Shown here: positions 16,221 through 24,079 of the stretch, one piece after another
Layout of the letters: every line of letters begins with the position of its first letter
How positions within the stretch are numbered: the stretch's first letter is position 1
From: Arthrobacter sp. CJ23
GTDB lineage: Bacteria > Actinomycetota > Actinomycetes > Actinomycetales > Micrococcaceae
Reading direction: 5' to 3'
Assembly: GCF_024741795.1 (NCBI RefSeq)
Contig: NZ_CP102950.1
Coordinates: 3,472,001 to 3,536,000 of the forward strand
DNA: 64,000 nucleotides
Translations under genes and position numbers: made by a program
The notes under the pieces: model-generated
What the model was told of the DNA's origin: nothing
What the model saw: only the letters and a program-made list of their open reading frames with translations
Databases searched by the model: none

Positions 16221-19200
16221 ATGACCCCATCCCCGGCAGACTCCGCCGATGCGTCCTACATCACCAGCCGCGGACCGGGCTCGGGCAGGCGGAGCGCCGC
16301 CCGTTCCTGGCTGCACAGCGATGCCCCCACGCAGTCACTCAACGGCATGTGGCGCTTCCGGCTCCTGCCCGGCGCGCCCGGCACCCCCGGTGGCCGCGGC
16401 GTCCTGCCCGCCGGCGAAGCCGTGGAGGGCATCGCCGAAGAGGCTTTCGACGACTCGTCCTGGGACGAGATCCCCGTTCCGGCCCATTGGGTGCTGGAAG
16501 GCGATGGGCACTACGGGCGGCCGATCTACACGAACGTCCAGTTCCCGTTCCCCACGGATGCACCCCACGTCCCCGATGAGAACCCCACCGGCGACTACCG
16601 GCGCAGCTTCGAACTGCCGGAATCATGGACCGCTGCCGAGCGGATCCTGCTGCGGTTCGACGGCGTCGAATCGCGTTACAAAGTGTGGCTCAACGGCGTT
16701 CCGATCGGCGTCGGCACCGGAAGCCGGCTGGCCCAGGAGTTCGACGTCACTGATGCCGTGCGCCCTGGAGCAAATGTGCTGGCGGTGCGCGTGCACCAGT
16801 GGTCGGCGTCGAGCTACGTCGAAGACCAGGACCAGTGGTGGCTGCCGGGCATCTTCCGCGACGTGACGCTGCAGGCGCGGCCGGCAGGCGGCGTCGACGA
16901 CGTCTGGTTGCGTACTTCGTTCAGCGGCTCCGGTGATTCCGGCACCGGCAGGATCGAGCCGGAAATCACAGCCGGCGGCGGCGCCTTCCCCGTGACGCTC
17001 TCGGTTCCGGAACTGGGCGTGGACGTCACGTGGAACTCGGCCGCGGACGTCGCCCCGGTGGTGATCGCCGCCGTCGAACCGTGGTCCGCCGAGATCCCCC
17101 GGCTGTATGACGCAACGGTGAGCAGCGCCGCCGAGACGATCTCCCTCCGCCTGGGCTTCCGCACGGTGGAAATCGTGGGCGACCGCTTCCTGATCAACGG
17201 ACGGCGTGTGGTGTTCCACGGCATGAACCGGCACGAGACCCATCCCGACCGGGGCCGCGTCTTCGACGAAGAGTTTGCCCGCGCAGATCTGGCCCTCATG
17301 AAGCGGTTCAACGTCAACGCGATCCGCACCAGCCACTACCCGCCGCACCCGCGGCTGCTGGACCTGGCCGACGAAATGGGCTTCTGGGTGATCCTGGAAT
17401 GCGACCTCGAAACGCACGGCTTCCATGCCCGGAACTGGGTTGGCAATCCCAGCGACGATCCCGCCTGGCGCGACGCCTTCGTGGACCGCATCGAGCGCAC
17501 CATCGAACGCGACAAGAACCACCCGTCCATCGTCATGTGGTCGCTTGGCAACGAGGCCGGCACGGGCGCCAACCTCGCAGCCATGGCCGCGTGGGCCCAT
17601 GCCCGGGACAGCAGCCGTCCGGTCCACTACGAAGGCGACTACACCGGCGCCTACACGGACGTCTATTCGCGGATGTACTCCTCGGTGCCCGAGACCGAGG
17701 CCATCGGACGGGACGATTCCGGCTCGCTGCTGCTCGGCTGCTCCGCCGCCGAGTCGGCACGCCAGCGGAGCAAGCCGTTCATCCTGTGCGAGTACGTGCA
17801 TGCGATGGGCAACGGCCCGGGTGCCATCGACCAGTACGAGGACCTCGTGGACCGCTACCCGCGGCTGCACGGCGGCTTCGTCTGGGAATGGCGCGATCAC
17901 GGCATCCGCACCCACACGGAGGACGGAACCGAGTTCTTTGCCTATGGCGGCGACTTTGGCGAGGTGGTCCACGACGGCAACTTCGTCATGGACGGCATGG
18001 TCCTCTCCGATTCGACGCCGAGCCCAGGGCTCTTTGAATACAAGCAGATCGTGGCCCCCCTCCGCTTGGGCTTCGAAACAGAAGCGTCCGACGGCGGTGC
18101 CCGGCGATTCGTCTCCGTCGCCAATCTGCGGCACTCAGCGGACGCGTCCGACGTCGTGCTTCGCTGGCGGACCGAGGTGGACGGTGTCCGCAGCGAATCT
18201 GGCGAACTGGCGGTCTCCGGCGCCTCCGGCAAGGCCCTGGCCGCAGGCGAATCCGCGCGGCTGGAGCTGCCGGCGTTCGCTGCCCCGGGCAGCGGGGAGC
18301 ATTGGCTCACCGTTGAAGTGGTGCTCCGCAAGCACACCGGCTGGGCTCCGGCCGGGCACGTCATCTCGTCCGCCCAGCTGGATCTCTCGGTACCTGCACC
18401 GGCGGTTCGCGGGCCACGGCCAGTGGCTTCCGGCCGTGTCGAAGCCGGGGCGGCCGCCGGTTCCTTGGCCGCCGGAACGGTGACCCTCGGAGCAGCGGTC
18501 TTCGAGGATGGCCGGCTGGTGTCGCTCGGCGGCGTGTCAGTGGCCGGCCCCCGCCTGGAACTCTGGCGCGCACCCACCGACAACGACGGCGCGGCGTCGG
18601 CCGCGATGTGGCGCCAGGCAGGGCTCGACCGGCTAACTGCCCGCGTGGAGACGGTCTCGGCGGACGCCGAAGGTGTCCTGGTCCGGACGCGGTACGCCGC
18701 GGCCGACCGGGCGGAATCGGTGACGGTGGACGAGCAGTGGCAACTGATGGACGGCGATCTGTGGCTGCGCCTGGACATGATTCCCAGCGCCGGATGGGAC
18801 ATGGTCTGGCCGCGCCTCGGCGTCAGGTTCGACTTGCCCGGATCCGTTGACCGCGCCAGCTGGTTTGGCGCCGGGCCCCGGGAATCGTATCCGGACAGCA
18901 TGCACGCAGCAATGATCGGGCGGTATTCGGCAGCAATCGGGGACCTCACGGTGCCGTATGCAAAGCCACAGGAGAGCGGGCACCGCAGCGCAGTGCGTTC
19001 GCTCGAGCTGGACAACGCGGGTGCTCCGTGGCTGCGGATCGACACCGTGCCGGATGCCCGCGGCCGCCGGCCCGGGTTCACGCTGGCCCGCCACACGGCA
19101 CAGGAGGTCAGCGCCGCGGCCCATCCCCACGAGCTGCCTCCGAGCAAGCACAGTTACCTGTACCTGGACGCTGCCCAACACGGCCTGGGCTCGCGGGCGT

Positions 19201-19280
19201 GCGGCCCGGACGTCTGGCCGGACTTCATGCTCCGCCCGGAGGCCCGCACGCTGACCCTGCGCATCGGGACGGCCGGGTAA
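16221..19280 (+). CDS. lacZ: Beta-galactosidase, glycoside hydrolase family 2
   Basis: 1019 residues, the size of E. coli LacZ. Domain order: jelly-roll sugar-binding domain (from about 45), immunoglobulin-like domain, TIM barrel, second Ig-like domain and the C-terminal Bgal_small domain. In the barrel, VFHGMNRHETHPDRGR and RTSHYPPHPRLLDLADEMG are signature segments, the acid/base Glu is in MWSLGNEAGTG, and the nucleophile Glu is in ILCEYVHAMGNG. It hydrolyses lactose and other beta-galactosides in the cytoplasm (no signal peptide). Start chosen at ATG 16221 with AGAAGGAG 10 nt upstream. No lactose transporter is adjacent. Confidence 0.95.
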   Translation: MTPSPADSADASYITSRGPGSGRRSAARSWLHSDAPTQSLNGMWRFRLLPGAPGTPGGRGVLPAGEAVEGIAEEAFDDSSWDEIPVPAHWVLEGDGHYGRPIYTNVQFPFPTDAPHVPDENPTGDYRRSFELPESWTAAERILLRFDGVESRYKVWLNGVPIGVGTGSRLAQEFDVTDAVRPGANVLAVRVHQWSASSYVEDQDQWWLPGIFRDVTLQARPAGGVDDVWLRTSFSGSGDSGTGRIEPEITAGGGAFPVTLSVPELGVDVTWNSAADVAPVVIAAVEPWSAEIPRLYDATVSSAAETISLRLGFRTVEIVGDRFLINGRRVVFHGMNRHETHPDRGRVFDEEFARADLALMKRFNVNAIRTSHYPPHPRLLDLADEMGFWVILECDLETHGFHARNWVGNPSDDPAWRDAFVDRIERTIERDKNHPSIVMWSLGNEAGTGANLAAMAAWAHARDSSRPVHYEGDYTGAYTDVYSRMYSSVPETEAIGRDDSGSLLLGCSAAESARQRSKPFILCEYVHAMGNGPGAIDQYEDLVDRYPRLHGGFVWEWRDHGIRTHTEDGTEFFAYGGDFGEVVHDGNFVMDGMVLSDSTPSPGLFEYKQIVAPLRLGFETEASDGGARRFVSVANLRHSADASDVVLRWRTEVDGVRSESGELAVSGASGKALAAGESARLELPAFAAPGSGEHWLTVEVVLRKHTGWAPAGHVISSAQLDLSVPAPAVRGPRPVASGRVEAGAAAGSLAAGTVTLGAAVFEDGRLVSLGGVSVAGPRLELWRAPTDNDGAASAAMWRQAGLDRLTARVETVSADAEGVLVRTRYAAADRAESVTVDEQWQLMDGDLWLRLDMIPSAGWDMVWPRLGVRFDLPGSVDRASWFGAGPRESYPDSMHAAMIGRYSAAIGDLTVPYAKPQESGHRSAVRSLELDNAGAPWLRIDTVPDARGRRPGFTLARHTAQEVSAAAHPHELPPSKHSYLYLDAAQHGLGSRACGPDVWPDFMLRPEARTLTLRIGTAG

Positions 19281-19301
19281 CGTCCAGAAACGCAGTGGGA
19301 A

Positions 19302-19369
19302 CCCCAACTGGGTAGCAGTTAACGTCGTTTTGAAGGCTCATAACGACACCTGCTGCTACCTAGTTGGGG
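19302..19369. repeat. Long nested palindrome between lacZ and the MFS gene
   Basis: Outer arms 19302-19318 (CCCCAACTGGGTAGCAG) and 19353-19369 are 17 bp with one mismatch; an inner pair GTCGTT/AACGAC (19324-19329, 19342-19347) is nested within. It lies between convergent genes and may end transcription from both sides. The size and structure look like a dispersed palindromic element rather than a plain terminator. Confidence 0.7.
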
Positions 19370-19381
19370 AGGCTGCTCGCG

Positions 19382-20761
19382 TCAGGCGGCCCCTACCGGC
19401 ACCGGTTCCTTGGTGCCCGCGTCCTTGCGGATGGTGGCGCTGATGACGGCGGCCACGGTGCACATGGCCGCGGCGCCGATCCAGGCGTAGGTGTAGTGGC
19501 CGGTGGCATCGCGGATGTAGCCGGCCAACAGGGCTGCGGCGGCCGCGCCCAGCTGGTGCGCGGCGAACACCCAGCCGAACACCACGGAACCGTCGGCGCC
19601 GAACACCTTGCGGCAGATGGCCGCCGTCGGGGGCACGGTGGCCACCCAGTCCAGGCCATAGACCACCACGAAGATGATCATGCTCGGTTCCACGGTGGAG
19701 CCGAGCAGCAGCGGCAGCACCAGCAGGCCGATGCCCCGGAACTGGTAGTAGGCGGCCAGCAGGATCTTGGGGTTGAAGCGGTCGGTCAGCCAGCCGGAGG
19801 CGATGGTGCCCAGGATGTCGAAGATCCCGACGACGGCCAGCAGGCCCGCCGCTGTGGTCTCCGGCATCCCGTGGTCGTGTGCCGAGGGGATGAAGTGGGT
19901 GCCGATCAGCCCGTTGGTGGTGGCGCCACAGATGGCGAAGCCGGCAGCGAGCGCCCAGAAGGTGCGCACTTTGCTGGCCCGTTTGAGGACCTGGAGTGCC
20001 CGGACCGCGGCGTTGGCCGAATCCGCCTTGGCAGGCACGGAACCGGGCTGTGACGACGCAAGCTGGGGGTCCGCCGTCGTATTCTTTTCAGCGACGGCGG
20101 CGCCGGCGTCAGGCTCTTCGGCTCCATAAGGCAGGACCCCGACGTCGGCGGGTGAGTTCCGGAGCCAGCGCAGCACGAGCGGTACCACCGCGAGCGCGCC
20201 GGCGGCGATGAGGAGGGAGGCGCCGCGCCAGCCGGGGCTCTGGGCGAGGGCAGCGATGAAGGGCAGGAACACCAATTGGCCTGCCGCGCTGCCTGCGGTC
20301 AGCACACCGATCACCAGGCCACGGCTCTTGGCGAACCAGGTGTTGGCGATGGTCGCGGCGAACACGAGGGCCATGGAACCGGTGCCCAAACCGATCAGCA
20401 GGCCCCAGGTTAACAGGATCTGCCAGGACTGGTTCACGAACACCGTCAAGGCCGAACCAAGGCCTATGAGGCACAAGGCGAGCGCCGTGACCCTGCGGAT
20501 GCCGAAGCGTTCCATCAGGGCCGCGGCGAACGGTGCCGTCAGACCGAACAGCACGAGGTTGATGCTGACAGCGAGCGACAGCACAGTGGTGGACCAGCCG
20601 AATTCTTCCTGCAAGGGCACCATGAGCACGCCGGGCGCTGCGCGGAAACCGGCCGCCCCCACCAGCGCGAGGAAGGCCACGGACGCCACGATCCAGGCGG
20701 GATGGAGCCTGCGGCGGGGACGCTTGCCGGTGGGGACCTCGGTGACATCGGGAGCGGTCAT
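19382..20761 (-). CDS. MFS transporter
   Basis: 459 residues with 12 predicted helices split 6+6 by a polar loop (about 205-250). Signs include APGVLMVPLQEEFGWSTTVL in helix 1, ALMERFGIRRVTALALC as the loop 2-3 motif, GLGTGSMALVFAATIANTWF and GWLTDRFNPKILLA. The pattern resembles the monocarboxylate/oxalate-formate antiporter branch. Substrate unknown. Its ATG overlaps the stop of the HxlR regulator gene (ATGA), so the two form an operon. Confidence 0.87.
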   Translation of the reverse strand: MTAPDVTEVPTGKRPRRRLHPAWIVASVAFLALVGAAGFRAAPGVLMVPLQEEFGWSTTVLSLAVSINLVLFGLTAPFAAALMERFGIRRVTALALCLIGLGSALTVFVNQSWQILLTWGLLIGLGTGSMALVFAATIANTWFAKSRGLVIGVLTAGSAAGQLVFLPFIAALAQSPGWRGASLLIAAGALAVVPLVLRWLRNSPADVGVLPYGAEEPDAGAAVAEKNTTADPQLASSQPGSVPAKADSANAAVRALQVLKRASKVRTFWALAAGFAICGATTNGLIGTHFIPSAHDHGMPETTAAGLLAVVGIFDILGTIASGWLTDRFNPKILLAAYYQFRGIGLLVLPLLLGSTVEPSMIIFVVVYGLDWVATVPPTAAICRKVFGADGSVVFGWVFAAHQLGAAAAALLAGYIRDATGHYTYAWIGAAAMCTVAAVISATIRKDAGTKEPVPVGAA

Positions 20762-21300
20762 GCGGGGATCTCCATTTCAGGGGAAGCAGTGGGGTCTGTT
20801 TGCTTGGTTTGAGCGGGCGCGACGGCCAGTGGCATCGGATGCTCGCTGCGCTTGAGGCTGTGCCAGCTCGTGTTTGCCGCAGTGAGGCGTGTGCCGCAGT
20901 GAGTACACGTATCGGCCGAGGAGCTTGGCTGTCCGCATTCGGTGTGGATGACCCTCATGTGGGAGACCTCGTTGGGGGCGTCCAGGTGCTTCTCGGCCCA
21001 AATGATGATGGCGTTCAAGACGGGGAGGGCGTCCTCGCCCTTGGGTGTGAGGACGTACTCCTGCCGGGTGCGGGTGCCGTCCATGTAGGGGCGCCGGGCC
21101 AGCAGCCCGGCTTCGAGCAACCAGCCGAGCCGCTTGCTGAGGACGTTGTCCGCGACTTCGAGCCGCTTCTTGATGGCGTCAAAGCGTCCGTTGCCGAAGA
21201 AGACCTCACGCAGCACCAAGCTGCCCCATGGGTCGCCGAGAACGTCGAGGCCGCGCGCGAGGCTGCACGTGCGGGCGGACCAGTCTGATCGCAAAGGCAT
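20758..21300 (-). CDS. HxlR family regulator with C-terminal zinc-ribbon-like tail
   Basis: 180 residues from the ATG at 21300. Residues about 8-105 are the HxlR winged helix (CSLARGLDVLGDPWGSLVLR, FDAIKKRLEVADNVLSKRLG, YVLTPKGEDALPVL). A C-terminal tail carries HTECG and CTHCG, two Cys pairs that could bind zinc. HxlR proteins respond to aldehydes, quinones or redox stress. It is translationally coupled to the MFS gene and so probably controls export or import of the compound it senses. An alternative start 12 nt upstream exists. Confidence 0.85.
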   Translation of the reverse strand: MPLRSDWSARTCSLARGLDVLGDPWGSLVLREVFFGNGRFDAIKKRLEVADNVLSKRLGWLLEAGLLARRPYMDGTRTRQEYVLTPKGEDALPVLNAIIIWAEKHLDAPNEVSHMRVIHTECGQPSSSADTCTHCGTRLTAANTSWHSLKRSEHPMPLAVAPAQTKQTDPTASPEMEIPA

Positions 21301-21317
21301 GGCCCCACCGTACATGA

Positions 21318-21332
21318 CTTTCCTAAAGAAAG
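21318..21332. promoter_or_regulatory. Candidate HxlR operator
   Basis: CTTTC-ctaaa-GAAAG, a perfect 5-bp-arm inverted repeat 18 nt upstream of the HxlR start codon, well placed for autoregulation. Confidence 0.35.
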
Positions 21333-21684
21333 CCATGTTTCTGGGGCCGAACCGGCTACAGGGCCCGGTACCTGAAGCAAGTGGTGCGGCGCCCTGAATT
21401 GAGTAATACCTACCTGCAAAAGACCGCCCACCGAAAAAAGACAGGTATCGCTTACTCGTGCGGCAAGCAAGGGCCAATTCCTAGAATCGAATTCCCTAGG
21501 GTTCCCGAATGTGCGTGCCGCCGCCAGCACCGGCGGCGGCGCGTCATTCGCAATAGCGGTAATGCAATTAACGTCCCAGCTGCTCTCTGCCTTCAGCTGC
21601 GCATTGCCCTCGCGGGCCAGCTTCCAGGCTGCCCGCCCCCCGAAGAAAGGCTGAACGTCATGGAGACCTAGGGATCCGATAAAA
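21333..21684. other. Intergenic region upstream of the LysM/sortase-like gene, with a GC-rich hairpin
   Basis: About 350 nt without a convincing gene and with lower GC than its surroundings. The only clear structure is GCCGCCGCC/GGCGGCGGC (21517-21540), a strong 9-bp stem with a 6-nt loop (including one unpaired C), not followed by T residues. It could be an attenuator or mRNA-stability element in the leader of the LysM gene. No c-di-AMP riboswitch consensus was recognised. Confidence 0.35.
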
Positions 21685-22656
21685 ATGCACACATTTGAAG
21701 AAATCAGAGAAACCTCCTTACTCCAAGGAAGGCGACCCCACTGGCCGCAAATGGGGAAAGGGCCAAAATTCCTATTATCGGCAATCGCAATTCTGGCCGT
21801 CATCCTGCTCCTTGTGGGAATCAATTGGGTGGGTTCATTGGCGTCGGTGATGTCCACTGACAACTCCCTTGGTGCTGCCACGGAGCAAAGCGCCCCGCCT
21901 GCCTCGCCCGCAGCAGCCAATTCAGTTCCGGCCACTGCGCCATCTGCCCAGCCCGTAGAGTCGAGTGCCGCGGAAGCAGCCACCCCCGCTGCTCCCGCCG
22001 AAGCCGCTCCAGCCGCACCTGTTGAAGCAGCACCAGTACCGGCGGCACCTGCCCCGGACAGTAACCTCTACACGGTGGTCCCCGGAGATACCGTGGGCGC
22101 CATCGCAGCCCGCTTCGGGGTGGACATGAATGCGATGCTCGCGGCAAACGGCCTGGGCGGCTATTCGGTCATCGTGCCCGGACAAACGCTGAAGCTCACC
22201 GGACCGGCGATCCCGCTCATCGATCCCGTGCCGGCTCCGGCCCCTGCTGCAGCAGCACCAGCCCCTGCAGCCCAGGCCGCCGCCCCGGCACCCGCAGCTC
22301 CGGCACCTGCGGCAGCGCCCGCACCGGTCGGCTGGACCATCTACGTGGCCGGCTCCGGAGGCCAGGCGCTGGTGGATGCCTGCATCGGCCCCATCCACTT
22401 CACGCCAACCGACGCCTACTCGCTGTTCATCACCGAGCACGACTTCTGCGGAGGTTGGGGCCGCTTCTCGGGCATCGGCGTAGGACAAACAGTCACTCTT
22501 GCCGGCTACGGAACATACACCGTTTCAGCACGAGGCCAGGTTCCCTTGGGTGGCACCACGGACAACGTTGCTGCCGTCTTTGGCGGTTTCCCCCGGGCTG
22601 TCCTGCAGACGTGCATTCCGGGCACCAGCCAGATGTTGGTGATCGCCCTCAACTGA
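21685..22656 (+). CDS. Membrane-anchored LysM protein with sortase-like C-terminal domain
   Basis: 323 residues. Residues 28-50 are a single membrane helix, with the N-terminus inside. A long Ala/Pro/Glu linker (65-125) leads to a LysM domain (128-171, YTVVPGDTVGAIAARFGVD), then a second Ala/Pro linker (180-214). The last 110 residues include HFTPTDAYSLFITEHDF, GWGRFSGIGVGQTVTL and VLQTCIPGTSQMLVIALN. This resembles a sortase barrel: His252 and the LQTC Cys310 sit where the catalytic pair would, but the essential Arg after the Cys is absent. It is probably an outer cell-wall protein. The GC content at the 5' end is low and the ribosome site weak, so the start is somewhat uncertain. Confidence 0.65.
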   Translation: MHTFEEIRETSLLQGRRPHWPQMGKGPKFLLSAIAILAVILLLVGINWVGSLASVMSTDNSLGAATEQSAPPASPAAANSVPATAPSAQPVESSAAEAATPAAPAEAAPAAPVEAAPVPAAPAPDSNLYTVVPGDTVGAIAARFGVDMNAMLAANGLGGYSVIVPGQTLKLTGPAIPLIDPVPAPAPAAAAPAPAAQAAAPAPAAPAPAAAPAPVGWTIYVAGSGGQALVDACIGPIHFTPTDAYSLFITEHDFCGGWGRFSGIGVGQTVTLAGYGTYTVSARGQVPLGGTTDNVAAVFGGFPRAVLQTCIPGTSQMLVIALN

Positions 22657-22665
22657 GGGCAAAGA

Positions 22666-22705
22666 GAAACCGCCGGGGGTGCCAAGCAGCGCCCCCGGCG
22701 GTTTC
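22666..22705. terminator. Bidirectional terminator between the LysM gene and the GT87 gene
   Basis: Perfect 14-bp arms GAAACCGCCGGGGG and CCCCCGGCGGTTTC around a 12-nt loop, lying between convergent 3' ends. Confidence 0.85.
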
Positions 22706-22741
22706 CCCGCGCTTCATCGTCAGTTCGTTCGTGGGACCTGG

Positions 22742-24073
22742 CTAGCCGCGCGCGGCCCCGGGAGTGCTTCCCGCACTCCTGAGACCGGTCCGCGAGGGCC
22801 GGTAGGCCAGGGCCCAGTAGACCAGCAGGGCGATGCCGCAGACCACGCCCAGGCTGGAGGCCGTCAGTTGCCATTGCGTCTGGGGATCCTTGCCCCACTC
22901 GGCGGCGCCCGCCCAGACGGCCAGGTACTTGGGCGTCAGGTAGAACGCGACGGCGGAGATGGCCACCACGATCCAGCCGGCCACCCGCATCCTGCCGTTG
23001 CGCGAGGGCACCCGGTGCATCGCGAAGGCCATGCTCGGCAGCGCCACGGCAATCCACACCCAGTGGTGGGACCAGGACACCGGGCTGATCAGCAGCATCA
23101 GCACCGCGGTGGCGGACACTGCCACGAAGTTCTCGTCGGCAGCCAGCGCCCACTTGATCACCAGCGCCGCGAGGACAGCCAAGGCCAGGGACAGCACCAG
23201 CCAAAGCACGCTGGTCAGGCCGGAGTCGGGCATGCCGAGGTGCAGCAGCAGACCCTTGACCGAGAGGTTGTCCATGTAGGCCGGCCCGCCGATCCGCCCG
23301 GTATCCGGCAGGATCTTGGTCCAAAACATCAGCGAGGCCTGCGGCAGGATGGCCCAGGACACGGCGATGGAGCCGAAGAAGCCGGCCGCCATCCAGCCCA
23401 GGGCCTTGAAATCGCGCCGCACCAGGAAGTACAGGCCAAAGGCCAGCGGCGTGAGCTTTATCCCGGCGGCCAGGCCGATCAGCAGGCCCGCCGGCCAGCG
23501 GATCTGCCCCGCCCGGGCCTTCCCGTAGAGGGCGAAGTCGGCCAGGATCACGCCCATCAGGATGATGTTGATCTGCCCGAAGTCGAAGGTGTCGCGCCAG
23601 GGTCCCAGCAGCAGGATCGCCGCCGTGCCCGCCAGGGCGGTGGTCCGGAAACGGTAGTCCGCAAAGGCCGCCCGCCAGCTCGTCAGGGCGAAGTAGTGCC
23701 GCGCCAGCCAGGCGGCCACCACGGCAGCCCCGGCCAGCGCCGTCGTGATGAAGATCAGGCTGCTGGCACCGAAGCTGAACATGGCCAGCCCGGCGAACAA
23801 AAGCGCTGCAAACGGCGGATACGTGAACGGCAGGCCATCGCGCGGAGCGTAGAGCTCGCCGGCACCCGTTTCGCCAGTCTGCAACACTCGCGTGCCGCCG
23901 TAGTAGTAGACCTCGAAGTCGTTCATGAGCGGGATGTACGCGGAGTACAGGACCCAGAGGGCAACGACGACGGCGAGGGCGCCGGCCGCCGTGGCGAGCC
24001 AGCCGCGCAGGGGTGATGAAGGCCGTGCAGACGAAGGCAGGCGTGATGCCGCCGGAGGGGTGGGTGAAGTCAC
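22742..24073 (-). CDS. GT87 (DUF2029) glycosyltransferase, second copy
   Basis: 443 residues from a GTG at 24073, only 6 nt after the metB stop (AGGAA upstream). It shows the same landmarks as the copy at 12841-14151: YIPLMNDFEVYYYGGTRVLQ with the candidate catalytic Asp, PFTYPPFAALLFAGLAMF, FDFGQINIILMGVILADF, IGLAAGIKLTPLAFGLYFL and ISPVSWSHHWVWI. It likely transfers mannose from a lipid-linked donor on the outer membrane face. Being last in the cbs-metB operon is odd for an envelope enzyme and may be chance clustering. Confidence 0.85.
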   Translation of the reverse strand: MTSPTPPAASRLPSSARPSSPLRGWLATAAGALAVVVALWVLYSAYIPLMNDFEVYYYGGTRVLQTGETGAGELYAPRDGLPFTYPPFAALLFAGLAMFSFGASSLIFITTALAGAAVVAAWLARHYFALTSWRAAFADYRFRTTALAGTAAILLLGPWRDTFDFGQINIILMGVILADFALYGKARAGQIRWPAGLLIGLAAGIKLTPLAFGLYFLVRRDFKALGWMAAGFFGSIAVSWAILPQASLMFWTKILPDTGRIGGPAYMDNLSVKGLLLHLGMPDSGLTSVLWLVLSLALAVLAALVIKWALAADENFVAVSATAVLMLLISPVSWSHHWVWIAVALPSMAFAMHRVPSRNGRMRVAGWIVVAISAVAFYLTPKYLAVWAGAAEWGKDPQTQWQLTASSLGVVCGIALLVYWALAYRPSRTGLRSAGSTPGAARG

Positions 24074-24079
24074 TGCTTC

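Noticed and set aside
21381..21671. Possible small gene upstream of the LysM/sortase-like gene
   Set aside because: Weak coding bias, no ribosome site and Arg-rich tail over a GC-rich hairpin; treated as leader.
21381..21684. c-di-AMP (ydaO) riboswitch upstream of a LysM gene
   Set aside because: Position is typical for actinobacteria but the conserved sequence blocks of that riboswitch could not be found; a covariance search would decide.
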